Origin: Olleya sp. Hel_I_94
GTDB lineage: Bacteria; Bacteroidota; Bacteroidia; Flavobacteriales; Flavobacteriaceae
Reading direction: 5' to 3'
NCBI RefSeq assembly: GCF_007827365.1
Contig: NZ_VISI01000002.1
Coordinates: 1,803,001 to 1,867,000, forward strand
DNA length: 64,000 nucleotides
Part shown: positions 52,810-61,574 of the stretch, one piece after another
How positions within the stretch are numbered: position 1 is the stretch's first letter
Layout of the letters: each line of letters opens with the position of its first letter
Notes under the pieces: generated by a model
What the model saw: only the letters and a program-made list of their open reading frames with translations
Databases searched by the model: none
What the model was told of the DNA's origin: nothing
Position numbers and translations under genes: made by a program

Positions 52810-54324
52810 ATGAAAGAACTTTACAATCAGTTATTTCAAAAACATACGACTAAAGACAATATTAGTTACACCTACATGGACTCTTTACAAAGAGACATAG
52901 CTATTGGATCTTGGGAAGTTAATCTCCAAACCAATAAAGCTACATGGAGCGCCATGACTAGAACTATCCACGAAGTAGAGCCAGAATACAAACCAAGTTT
53001 AGAAGAAGGTATCAACTTTTTTTTAGAAGGTTATGACAGAGAATTAATAAGCATCCTATTTGATCGCGCTATTAAAAATCAAGAACCTTATGATAATGAG
53101 GTACAACTAAAAACTGCTAAAAACAATATTAAATGGGTACGTATTGTAGCTTATCCTGTTATAAAAAATAATAAAACTGAAAAAGTTATAGGTGTCATTC
53201 AGGATATTACCGAAAAAAACAATACACTTTTAGAACTTAAACTAAAGGAAGAACTAATTAGAACCACGTTTGACAACGCACCTAATGCTATGGCATCAAT
53301 TAATTTGGATGGTCAAATACTAACATTAAACAATAGCTTTAGCGACTATTTAGGCTACAGCAAGGAAGAGCTTTCCGGCTTCCCTATTAATACGTTATCA
53401 CATCCAGAAGATGTCGATTTAGTACAACAAAACTCAAAAGACTTAGTCGCAGGTAAAAGCAATAAGTTTCAGTGTGAAATACGATACATTAAAAAAGATA
53501 AATCCATAATAAACTGTTTATTGTCTGTTTCTATTTTAAGAGATGAAAACTATAAACCTGTACATTTTATATTTCACCTTATTGATATAACAAAAAGAAC
53601 AATTGCTAGTAAAAAAGTGGAGTTACTGTTAAAAACCACAAAACAGCAAAATGAAAGGTTACTTAATTTTGCACATATATTATCTCATAACTTAAGATCA
53701 CATTCTGGAAACATAGAAATGTTATTAGATTTAATGTATACAGAGGTCCCTGAAGCCACAAATAACGAATTTGTTCCATTAATATTAGAAGCTGTAAATA
53801 AACTAAGCGAAACCATTGATAACCTAAACGAAGTATCTACCATTAGCGCAGATAATAACGATGATTTGCAACCTTCCAATCTTTTAGATTACACAAAAAA
53901 AGCTTTAGCAAACTTTAGCGCAGAAATTAAAGAAACCAAAGCCATAATTAATATAGATATAGAAGAGGATATTTATGTATTAGCAATACCTGCTTATTTG
54001 GATAGCATTTTATTTAATTTTATATCCAATGCCCTAAAATACAGACATCAGGATAGGACACCTAAAATAAATTTAAGCGCAGAGCAAACAAAACACTATA
54101 TTAAAATTGACATTGAAGATAATGGACTTGGCATTGATTTAAATTTACATAAAGATAAAGTTTTTGGCTTATATAAAACCTTTCATAATCACAAAGACGC
54201 TAAAGGTTTAGGTTTATATATTACTAAAAACCAAATTGAAGCTATGCAAGGAAAAGTAAAAGTTAAAAGCATTATAAACAAAGGAAGCGTTTTTTCTATA
54301 TATTTAAAGTATGAAACAAATTGA
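52810..54324 (+). CDS. PAS-domain histidine kinase
   Basis: A 504-residue kinase without TM segments. It has two PAS domains (about residues 20-140, ending GVIQDITEKN, and about 150-265, ending FHLIDITKRT). A DHp domain has the H-box FAHILSHNLRSHSGNIEML, with the phospho-acceptor His, and a HATPase_c domain has NFISNALKYRH (N-box), IEDNGLGID (G1) and KGLGLYITKN (G2). Cytosolic. It overlaps a single-domain receiver gene by 14 bp, its likely partner. The signal sensed by the PAS domains is unknown. Confidence 0.9.
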   Translation: MKELYNQLFQKHTTKDNISYTYMDSLQRDIAIGSWEVNLQTNKATWSAMTRTIHEVEPEYKPSLEEGINFFLEGYDRELISILFDRAIKNQEPYDNEVQLKTAKNNIKWVRIVAYPVIKNNKTEKVIGVIQDITEKNNTLLELKLKEELIRTTFDNAPNAMASINLDGQILTLNNSFSDYLGYSKEELSGFPINTLSHPEDVDLVQQNSKDLVAGKSNKFQCEIRYIKKDKSIINCLLSVSILRDENYKPVHFIFHLIDITKRTIASKKVELLLKTTKQQNERLLNFAHILSHNLRSHSGNIEMLLDLMYTEVPEATNNEFVPLILEAVNKLSETIDNLNEVSTISADNNDDLQPSNLLDYTKKALANFSAEIKETKAIINIDIEEDIYVLAIPAYLDSILFNFISNALKYRHQDRTPKINLSAEQTKHYIKIDIEDNGLGIDLNLHKDKVFGLYKTFHNHKDAKGLGLYITKNQIEAMQGKVKVKSIINKGSVFSIYLKYETN

Positions 54325-54721
54325 ATCAGCTTGTCTAATTGACGACGACCACATCTTTATTTTTGCTGCTAAAAAAATTTTATTAGCTACAGATATATGT
54401 CAAAATTTTACAGTTTATAACAATGGAGCTGATGCTATTTCAGGCTTAACCGAAATTATTAAAACCGGAAAAAACGTTCCTGAATTAATATTACTAGATA
54501 TTAATATGCCAATAATGGATGGATGGCAATTTTTAGATGAATTTATTAAAATTAAATATCCCAAAAAAGTTACACTATACATCGTTAGTTCTTCAATCGA
54601 TCCTGTAGATATTAAAAAAGCTAAAGAGTATGAAGCTATTACAGATTTTATAATCAAACCCATTACACGAAAAAACTTGATTAATATGGTGTCTACTGTA
54701 TCTGCAAACGAGCAAGATTAA
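54311..54721 (+). CDS. Single-domain response regulator
   Basis: A 136-residue protein that is only a receiver domain: CLIDDDHIFIF (acidic cluster Asp11-13), LILLDINMPIMDGW with phospho-acceptor Asp63, YIVSSSIDP and IIKPIT (Lys motif). With no output domain it must act by protein-protein contact. It could be the acceptor of the adjacent kinase and pass phosphate on to an Hpt protein such as the one at 59071; that link is inference. Its start lies within the kinase gene. Confidence 0.9.
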   Translation: MKQIESACLIDDDHIFIFAAKKILLATDICQNFTVYNNGADAISGLTEIIKTGKNVPELILLDINMPIMDGWQFLDEFIKIKYPKKVTLYIVSSSIDPVDIKKAKEYEAITDFIIKPITRKNLINMVSTVSANEQD

Positions 54722-54778
54722 AGTTAAACACCTTTTTATTATCAAAGAAAAAATAACAGCAAACTTCTTAAATAAAAA

Positions 54779-54806
54779 AAGGGCAAAAGATTTCTCTTTT
54801 ACCCTT
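54779..54806 (-). terminator. Terminator of the T9SS cargo gene
   Basis: AAGGGCAAAAGA (54779-54790), loop TTTC, TCTTTTACCCTT (54795-54806): 11 of 12 pairs, with a C-A mismatch. On the minus strand it is followed by a run of seven T, so it ends the gene at 54883. Confidence 0.75.
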
Positions 54807-54882
54807 AGTGAGTAACCAACTGTATAAAGCTATTATTAGTTATTAGGTTACCACGTATCAATCAACAAACTAAATGAAATTG

Positions 54883-57498
54883 TTACTTTATTAGCAACTT
54901 TAAGGGATTGTAATGTGTTTTAGCACTTGATAATTTACAGATATATAATCCAGAACTTAAATTTTGTCTGCTTAGTGCTATCTGGTTTTTACCAACTTGT
55001 GCTTTTATTGTTTTATTATAAACTACTTTACCTAACTGATTGTAAATAACTAACTGTACTGTTTCAGATTGGGTAGTAGTAAAATATAAATTTGATGTAT
55101 CCACCATTGGATTTGGGTAGGCTGTAATACTATTTTCTAAACTTGTTGTCTCAAAATCATTAACAGATAATGTTGTCCCTCTAGAAAAACGCACATCTTG
55201 TAAATTCATTTCTTTAGTCACAGTACTTCCATCTTCACTAACCATAGTAAAAACAATAGTAACAATGTCATTTGCATCTAAACCTAATGATAAGGTAGAT
55301 GTGAAATCAGCAAACGAAAGTGCGTAGTTTTGAAAATTATCTGTTAAAGCAATAGTGGTCTTGTATTGTTCTTCCCAATTGGTAATACTTTGCTTCACTA
55401 ATGTAATCTCTAAGTTTCCTGTTCCTTTAGCTTTTAATTTAAGACTATTAAAATCTGTTAAATCAACAGCTTTAAAACGTGGTGTTATCGCTCTGTAAGC
55501 TGCAAAATAAGTGCTTGTGGTTGCATTAAGCGTCACATTACGTTCAATTGGAAAATCTAAACTATTAAATGTAGTCGTGTTTTCTGTAACATTATAATTA
55601 TTGACGTTAGTAGACACCTGAGAGTCATCAAAACCCCAAGGACCATCAGACATAAATAAATCATCAGGAGTATTAATTCCATCTCCAATTCTAAATCCAA
55701 TATCAAATAAATGTCCTGTTGGTACTGTTATCTCTGTAATGTAATTTTCGTTTAAATCAAGACTGCTAGACGTGTAGTTAAAATCACTAGTTTCAGTAGT
55801 TCTAAAACCAGAATCAAAAGCAACAGTGTTAGTCGCATTTGTATTTATTATTTGAAGATCTAAAGCACCATTGTTATATTTTCCTTTTCTAACAAATACA
55901 GTTGGAGGCGTTGATAGTTGATATTCCGAAATTGGCTTTACCGTATCCAATAAGTTTAACACCTCTTGAGCTAAATTATATAAATCATCAATTGAGTCTG
56001 ACCAAATTTGGAAATTATAAAACGTTACATCTGATTGATATAAATCTAAATTCCAATGTGACTCTATTGCAAAATTAGCATCAGCATTGTCTAATTTAGC
56101 CGACAAACTTAACACATACTCAAAACTACCATCAGCGTTTTTAATAATTGATTTAATAAACGGTTGATCGTTGATAGCTATGGTTGACACCGAAATTAAC
56201 TCGGCTCCCAATAATCTATCACAGATATATTTTGTGTGCTCATACACACCATTTTCTGTTTTTAAAGCTAAAATCGAAGCAATTGAAGCACCTCCTTGCA
56301 TGTAGTCTACTGAGTATACCTCTGTAGCGTTAGTAATATTTAGTAAGTCTAAAGGTGTTGAGTCTATTGCATAATCTTCATTAATAGTTGTTAATGGTAT
56401 AAAATCTTGTAATTGAAAACTAGTACTTGCTGATCTATAATTAGAATACAAATTACTTGTATCTCTTGTTACACGTTTTGCAGATTTCTGGTCAAATTTA
56501 TAACTTGATTTTGCTCTATTAAAATTACGTTTATTAATTGCTTCAGACAATCTTCCGTTACTTTCTAAACCACCATCATTAGCTGTAGTTGGAGGTGCAA
56601 TTACATCACAACTTCCAAATCCAGAACAAGATGGATCTTCACAATCAATTAAACCATCACCATCATCATCAATACCATTATCACAAATTTCTTGTGCTAC
56701 TGGAGCAGTAGGACAACGTGCACCATCATTACTTGCACTTGAAGGACCAAAAGCAAATAAGTTAGAATCCATCATAGTTGAAGGCGTTACATCCTGTACA
56801 TTTTGGATAACATATACTGTTCCTGTTTGATTAGCAGACACGTAAAAACGACCATCTGCATCAAAATAAACAGCTCCATAAGTATAATTTAATCCTGACA
56901 AAATTGGCACTTCACCTAAAGCCTGAACAGTACTTGTAGTTGGATCAATACGGTATAAAATATTTGTACTTTTTTCTACTGCATATAAATTTCCATCCAC
57001 TGCATTAAAAGCCCAATCGTGAATACTAATATTTTGAGATAAGTTTTCTGTAGATAAATATTGTGTATATGTAGCTGAGCTTGGATCTAAATCTACTTTA
57101 AAATAACTAGTTCCACCTGCTTTAAAATAATAAATTCCGTCTGGACTAATATCTCCAACATATTTATTTCCTGAGGTCAACTCTGGAATAGTAAACGTTG
57201 TTGTTTGAAAATCGCTACCAATTCTTACTATTGTTTGAGATGGCGAGCTTAAATAACCCCAAATAAATCCATCAGCTGGGTTGTAAGCTGCTGCATTAAT
57301 ATTACCTGGAGTAATATCCTTAGCTGCTAAAAAAGCATTACCAGAAGCTAAGTCAACAGCATAAACATCATTATACTGAAATAAATACGCACTATAATCA
57401 CAATTAAAAGGTGTGTCTTGTGCTAGACTAGAAACGCTTATTAATAGTATTGCTAGTGCTGATATTTGATTTTTAATAGAGTGTAATATTTTAGTCAT
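54883..57498 (-). CDS. T9SS-secreted surface protein with carbohydrate-binding-like domain
   Basis: An 871-residue protein. It has a signal peptide (ISALAILLISVSSLAQ), a beta-propeller-like region (about residues 30-250, DUF6923 type), a calcium-binding segment (EICDNGIDDDGDGLIDCEDP, about 268-287), a long middle region of unknown fold (about 330-620), a CBM11-like beta-sandwich (about 640-780) and a C-terminal T9SS type A sorting domain (ITAYPNPMVDTSNLYF onward, about 790-871). I see no hydrolase motif, so it looks like an adhesin or a glycan-binding scaffold. Its promoter is the best example of the LytTR-type motif. Confidence 0.82.
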   Translation of the reverse strand: MTKILHSIKNQISALAILLISVSSLAQDTPFNCDYSAYLFQYNDVYAVDLASGNAFLAAKDITPGNINAAAYNPADGFIWGYLSSPSQTIVRIGSDFQTTTFTIPELTSGNKYVGDISPDGIYYFKAGGTSYFKVDLDPSSATYTQYLSTENLSQNISIHDWAFNAVDGNLYAVEKSTNILYRIDPTTSTVQALGEVPILSGLNYTYGAVYFDADGRFYVSANQTGTVYVIQNVQDVTPSTMMDSNLFAFGPSSASNDGARCPTAPVAQEICDNGIDDDGDGLIDCEDPSCSGFGSCDVIAPPTTANDGGLESNGRLSEAINKRNFNRAKSSYKFDQKSAKRVTRDTSNLYSNYRSASTSFQLQDFIPLTTINEDYAIDSTPLDLLNITNATEVYSVDYMQGGASIASILALKTENGVYEHTKYICDRLLGAELISVSTIAINDQPFIKSIIKNADGSFEYVLSLSAKLDNADANFAIESHWNLDLYQSDVTFYNFQIWSDSIDDLYNLAQEVLNLLDTVKPISEYQLSTPPTVFVRKGKYNNGALDLQIINTNATNTVAFDSGFRTTETSDFNYTSSSLDLNENYITEITVPTGHLFDIGFRIGDGINTPDDLFMSDGPWGFDDSQVSTNVNNYNVTENTTTFNSLDFPIERNVTLNATTSTYFAAYRAITPRFKAVDLTDFNSLKLKAKGTGNLEITLVKQSITNWEEQYKTTIALTDNFQNYALSFADFTSTLSLGLDANDIVTIVFTMVSEDGSTVTKEMNLQDVRFSRGTTLSVNDFETTSLENSITAYPNPMVDTSNLYFTTTQSETVQLVIYNQLGKVVYNKTIKAQVGKNQIALSRQNLSSGLYICKLSSAKTHYNPLKLLIK

Positions 57499-57524
57499 GA
57501 TGTAGTTGTTTATTATTTACAAGA

Positions 57525-57607
57525 CAAATTTACTTGTAATTCTTGCTGGAAAACTCGTTTTTCGATTGATGCTTTGTAAGTGTAGACGAATGGTAATTAA
57601 CTGTAGA
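57525..57607 (-). promoter_or_regulatory. LytTR-type promoter D (T9SS cargo gene), best match
   Basis: On the minus strand, box 1 TCTACAGTTA (57607-57598) and box 2 TCTACACTTA (57586-57577) start 21 bp apart, with TACCATTCG before box 2. After 44 bp comes TAAATTTG (57532-57525), a perfect -7 box. The spacer also holds AATCGAAAAAC and TCCAGCAAG, shared with promoter E. Confidence 0.8.
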
Positions 57608-57623
57608 TAAACTAATTTTACGT

Positions 57624-58118
57624 TTATAGTTTTACAAAAATATTAGTAAAATAGTTTTTACCTTCTGCATCTTGTTTTGTGGATATACCAATGTTTGTTG
57701 CTTCTGGGTTTTCTATATTTTCTCTGTGACTTTCGCTATTTAACCAAGCATTAACTAAAGCTTGCGCATTACTAAATCCAAAAGCAACATTCTCTGAAAC
57801 TGTCTTTGCATTAACCGTTTGTTTTAGGTTTTGAGAACGTAAATAAAAATAGTCATGACTTGGTGTACCTTGAGTAACCATATATTGATTATGATCAATA
57901 GCTTCTTTTGAAGCTTCATTTAAAATAGCCAAACTTGATAATCCTTGAGAAATTCTGTAATTATTAATCAACTCTATAATCTCATAATCCAATTGCGTGT
58001 ATGATACATCTGCGATTGTAGCACTATAGCTTTCAGGTGTATTCACCTCTTCCTCTACAGAACAAGACATTAAAAAAATATTGAATAATACAATTAGGGT
58101 TACAGTTAGTTTTTTCAT
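57624..58118 (-). CDS. CAP/SCP-domain lipoprotein
   Basis: A 164-residue protein with a lipobox (NIFLMSC, Cys19) and a CAP (SCP/PR-1) domain (about residues 45-160). Motifs include IIELINNYRISQGLSSL, SENVAFGFSNAQALVNAWLN and SESHRENI, with the conserved His/Glu cavity residues in SESHRENI and IDHNQYM. Bacterial CAP proteins are surface or envelope proteins of uncertain function. It is expressed from LytTR-type promoter E. Confidence 0.87.
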   Translation of the reverse strand: MKKLTVTLIVLFNIFLMSCSVEEEVNTPESYSATIADVSYTQLDYEIIELINNYRISQGLSSLAILNEASKEAIDHNQYMVTQGTPSHDYFYLRSQNLKQTVNAKTVSENVAFGFSNAQALVNAWLNSESHRENIENPEATNIGISTKQDAEGKNYFTNIFVKL

Positions 58119-58139
58119 CTTTATTTAGTTATTTGATGA

Positions 58140-58223
58140 CAAAACTAATTTTAAAGCTTGCTGGATTTATAGTTTTTCGATTAGTGCATTTTAAACTATC
58201 GACGAATGGTAATAATCAACAGA
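58140..58223 (-). promoter_or_regulatory. LytTR-type promoter E (CAP lipoprotein gene)
   Basis: On the minus strand, box 1 TCTGTTGATT (58223-58214) and box 2 TCGATAGTTT (58202-58193) start 21 bp apart, with TTACCATTCG before box 2. After 45 bp comes TAGTTTTG (58147-58140), a perfect -7 box. The spacer shares AATCGAAAAAC and TCCAGCAAG with promoter D. Confidence 0.75.
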
Positions 58224-58343
58224 TTAGCTATTTTTTTTTACCTTACGTCTATGATTTGTTTAAAAACAACACAAATAAAACACCACCTAACGTGTTAATA
58301 AGATATAAGTTAGGTACGATGCAAACAATTTAAAAAGATACTG

Positions 58344-59057
58344 TTATAGTAAATTTAAACGTTTCATTAATTCTGGTCTATTAGATCGACTTACAGGAAT
58401 TACGTCTTTTTTGATTAATACACTATTGTCCTCGATATCAATAATTTTTTTAACATTAATAATGTAAGATCTGTGGACTTTTAAAAATAAATCATCGGGT
58501 AATTTATCTTCAATTTTTTTTAATGTAGAATGTACTGTATAATTTTTATCCTCTGTTTTAACTTGAATATAGTCACCTTTAGCTTCCACTAAATAAATAC
58601 TTGGAATATCAATTTTAATTAAACGTCTATCAATATTAACATACAAATCATTACCAGAAGAGGTTTCTACATTTTCAGATTTTGAAACTGGTTTAGCTGT
58701 CGTTTCCTTTATTGATTCTGCTTTATCAATTGCTTTTTTAAAACGCTCTAAAGTTATAGGTTTAACTAAATAGTCAACGATACAGTCGTACTCAAAAGCT
58801 TGAATAGCAAAATTTGGATCTGATGTTGTAAGTACTATTTTAGGTGGATTTTTAAGGGTTTCGATAAAATCAAAACCAGTAAAATCAGGCATATGTATAT
58901 CTAGAAAAATTAAATCTACTTCGTTTTGATTTAAATATTTTATGGCTTGCATTGCATTTGGAAACTCTTCCAAAACATTTAGACTTGGTACATTTGAGCA
59001 CAATTGAGAGATAATCATCCTTGCTGTAGCTTCGTCATCAATGATAATACAATTCAT
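58344..59057 (-). CDS. LytTR-family response regulator
   Basis: A 237-residue regulator. It has an N-terminal receiver (residues 1-120: CIIIDDEATAR, LIFLDIHMPDFTGF with phospho-acceptor Asp53, VLTTSDP, and LVKPIT) and a C-terminal LytTR DNA-binding domain (about 135-237: VNIDRRLIKIDIPSIYLVEA, VHSTLKKIEDKL, FLKVHRSYIINVKKI, VIPVSRSNRPEL). LytTR proteins bind tandem boxes about two helical turns apart. Five such tandem sites occur upstream in the window. It is last in the operon behind Hpt, FIST, H-NOX and two kinases. Confidence 0.93.
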   Translation of the reverse strand: MNCIIIDDEATARMIISQLCSNVPSLNVLEEFPNAMQAIKYLNQNEVDLIFLDIHMPDFTGFDFIETLKNPPKIVLTTSDPNFAIQAFEYDCIVDYLVKPITLERFKKAIDKAESIKETTAKPVSKSENVETSSGNDLYVNIDRRLIKIDIPSIYLVEAKGDYIQVKTEDKNYTVHSTLKKIEDKLPDDLFLKVHRSYIINVKKIIDIEDNSVLIKKDVIPVSRSNRPELMKRLNLL

Positions 59058-59070
59058 ATTTTTTTTATAT

Positions 59071-59388
59071 TTAAATTTCTTCTAGATAGTTTGTTATGCT
59101 TTGCAATATCGCTTCAAACTGATCTTTAAGATCTGTAGTACCGTCTAACAAATTGTTTTCGTATGCTACTGCGACTTCATAACCTTTTTCCAGGCCTAAA
59201 ATACTAATTTTATGCTTAAGTTTATGCACATTATCTGCTGCTAATTTAAAATTATTAGCTTCAAAATTATCAAAATAGACTTGTTTCTCTTCTGGATACT
59301 CTTTTTTAATAATATCAATTAGCTTTTGTTTGAAGGCTTCATCACCTCCTGATAGACTGTTAATGTAGGATTGGTTAGGTTGTTCCAT
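59071..59388 (-). CDS. Hpt (histidine phosphotransfer) protein
   Basis: A 105-residue four-helix-type protein with the Hpt motif ADNVHKLKHKISILGLE, in which His55 is the likely phospho-acceptor (family HKLKGxxxxLG). It lies 13 bp upstream of the LytTR gene and overlaps the kinase gene by 14 bp. It probably shuttles phosphate to or from the LytTR receiver. Neither kinase in the operon has a receiver domain, so the donor for this Hpt is not obvious. Confidence 0.85.
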   Translation of the reverse strand: MEQPNQSYINSLSGGDEAFKQKLIDIIKKEYPEEKQVYFDNFEANNFKLAADNVHKLKHKISILGLEKGYEVAVAYENNLLDGTTDLKDQFEAILQSITNYLEEI

Positions 59389-60439
59389 TTGGGGATTTTT
59401 TTAAAGTGAAATAAAATGTTGTACCAACATTGACTTGAGATTCTAGCCAGATTTTACCACCATATAATTCGACAATTTTTTTAACTATAGACAATCCAAT
59501 TCCTGTTGAGTCTGGATTGTTTTCTAATTTTATAAAGGTTTTAAATATTTTATCAAAGTAGGATTTATCAATACCCTTACCGTTATCTTTTATGTAAAAT
59601 TGCCAGTAGCTGGCTTTATCTTCTGCTCCAATTTCAATAACGCCTTGGTCTTTATCATTGTATTTAATAGCATTACTAATAAGGTTTTGAAACAATTGTT
59701 GCAACCTATATTTATCACCTTTTATTACTGGTAAATTGGTTTTAGTAACACTAATATTACTTGGTACATGAATAATTTTTAGAATGTTTTCTGTTAGTAG
59801 ATTAGCATCCACATCATAGGTTTCTATTTGATTTTTACCAATCGTAGAGTATTCTAAAATACCACTAATAAGCGTGTCCATTTTCTCCACGTTATCTCTT
59901 ATTAGATCTAATGTGTTTTTTCCGTTACTATCAAAAACCTCAGCATAGTCTTCCGTTAACCAAGACGTTAAAGCGTCTATACTACGAAGTGGTGATTTTA
60001 AATCATGAGACACCATGTGTGCATAGTCACTAAGTTCCTGATTTTGGTGCGCTAACTCATTTAATAATGCTTGTTTTTGTTTGTTCATTTCAATAATCTC
60101 CTTGGTTTGATTATCGATAAAGTCAACTAATTTTGAACCTGTAAGTTCTATATTTTCAGTTTTTTGGTCTTCTTCTAGATTATAAAACTTAAGCGTATCT
60201 ATAACACTTTTTAGTTTTTGAATAACCACTTTTTGTTCTTCAGCTTCGTTCTGTAATTTTCGATTTGCTGCATACAACTCGTCAGAACTAATAGACATTG
60301 CTCTTTGAATCATATGTGATTGCTCGTCAAAATTATTGTAAGAGCTACTTATAGCATTAAAAAACTCTGAAAGTGCGTCGTTGTTTTTTAAATCTTCACT
60401 TAAATATTTGCGTATTTGTCTTTTTAATAATGAATTCAT
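59375..60439 (-). CDS. Soluble histidine kinase, partner of the FIST protein
   Basis: A 354-residue kinase without TM segments. It has a helical N-terminus (about residues 1-140, with coiled coils such as AANRKLQNEAEEQKVVIQKL). A DHp domain has the H-box AHMVSHDLKSPLRSIDALTS, and a HATPase_c domain has FQNLISNAIKYNDK (N), IKDNGKGIDKSYFDKIF (G1/F) and STGIGLSIVKKIV (G2). Its kinase core is close to that of the kinase at 61575, so the two may have arisen by duplication. It overlaps the FIST gene by one base, fitting the paired sensor-kinase organisation of NosP-type systems. Confidence 0.9.
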   Translation of the reverse strand: MNSLLKRQIRKYLSEDLKNNDALSEFFNAISSSYNNFDEQSHMIQRAMSISSDELYAANRKLQNEAEEQKVVIQKLKSVIDTLKFYNLEEDQKTENIELTGSKLVDFIDNQTKEIIEMNKQKQALLNELAHQNQELSDYAHMVSHDLKSPLRSIDALTSWLTEDYAEVFDSNGKNTLDLIRDNVEKMDTLISGILEYSTIGKNQIETYDVDANLLTENILKIIHVPSNISVTKTNLPVIKGDKYRLQQLFQNLISNAIKYNDKDQGVIEIGAEDKASYWQFYIKDNGKGIDKSYFDKIFKTFIKLENNPDSTGIGLSIVKKIVELYGGKIWLESQVNVGTTFYFTLKKSPNGTT

Positions 60440-61572
60440 TATTCGCTAATTAGCGTTATAGTCATGGTTTGATTATGTAATTGACACGCAACTTCGCCAT
60501 GAAATGGTGCTATTTCTCCGTAGGAATAAAATCCGCTAATGACTGTATCAGTACCTATGACCTCAATAACTTCTTCAATTTCTTCTTCTACACGTTGGTC
60601 TAAAACAATTTTTCTACCAATACAACTTACTAATATGGCTAATTCTGGTTTGTTTTTTCTGTGCGTTAAGGCTTGGGTTGCTGCACGCTCTGACGCATTA
60701 GCTATGTGATCCACGTTAGTCATCATTAACTGTACTTTGGAGTTTTCTTTGATATCTCCTGCTAAAATTACAGCATTTTCTGCTTCGTTTATATTTAAAA
60801 TTGAACGTACTATGGATTGATCTTCGTCTTCAGACTTTACATTTAAAGGATATAATAAAGCTGCTCCTGGAAGGTCTCTAGCTTTGTCACCTAAATACGT
60901 TTTGTATAAGTCTAAAGCTGGTTGATCATCCAACTCGTACAACACATTACCACTAGATTTAGTAACAATACGCTCTGGACCAAAAGGTGTCCATCCACCA
61001 TGAATTGAAAACGAAATCTCAAGTGTGTCTCCATAAAACCCTATAGCAACTAGCTCTCCTTCTTTTGGGTTTTCATTATAAGATGCTAATGTTTTTTCAA
61101 AACGCGCATCATCACCACATAGTCCACCTGTTATTAATAGGTTGTCATTTGTAGCAGCACTCATCCCTTTTGTTAATTGGCTTCCGTTAATAAAACTACC
61201 TTCTGAGACTACAAAAGCATATTTTAATCCTTCTTCAGGAAATTGTTTTATCAATTCGTTTCCTGTTTTAAAACTATCTAAATCTTTGTTTAGAACGTTA
61301 CTAGTTTTTATTAAAAACTTACTTTTTTCAAATTGTATAGCTGTAACTGTAATACTATTTTGATTAACTGTATTAGACGAAATTTCTGCACAAGAAGATG
61401 CAAAAACAATATGCCCATCAGGAAAAATTTGTCTAAGATCTTGGTATACCGTTTTTTCTTCCAACATAAATCTATTTCCAAAAACCAATACTAAAGGCTC
61501 TATTAGATCCTGTTTTTCAACAACATATTCCCAATTTTTATTTTTATGTTTTACTAATTGTACTGTTTTCAT
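60439..61572 (-). CDS. FIST-domain signal sensor (NosP family)
   Basis: A 377-residue cytosolic protein with a FIST_N domain (about residues 25-210, ITGGLCGDDARFEKT) and a FIST_C domain (about 215-365, ISGFYSYGEIAPFHGEVACQ followed by LHNQTMTI, with Cys363 and His366). FIST proteins are small-molecule sensors. Members called NosP bind haem and NO and control a partner kinase in several proteobacteria. Whether this one binds haem cannot be told from the sequence alone. Its gene is directly before a kinase gene and after the H-NOX kinase gene. Confidence 0.88.
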   Translation of the reverse strand: MKTVQLVKHKNKNWEYVVEKQDLIEPLVLVFGNRFMLEEKTVYQDLRQIFPDGHIVFASSCAEISSNTVNQNSITVTAIQFEKSKFLIKTSNVLNKDLDSFKTGNELIKQFPEEGLKYAFVVSEGSFINGSQLTKGMSAATNDNLLITGGLCGDDARFEKTLASYNENPKEGELVAIGFYGDTLEISFSIHGGWTPFGPERIVTKSSGNVLYELDDQPALDLYKTYLGDKARDLPGAALLYPLNVKSEDEDQSIVRSILNINEAENAVILAGDIKENSKVQLMMTNVDHIANASERAATQALTHRKNKPELAILVSCIGRKIVLDQRVEEEIEEVIEVIGTDTVISGFYSYGEIAPFHGEVACQLHNQTMTITLISE

Positions 61573-61574
61573 TG

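Noticed and set aside
58133..58333. Plus-strand frame of 66 codons between the CAP and LytTR genes
   Set aside because: It spans tandem-box promoter E, has no recognisable domain and ends in AT-rich sequence.
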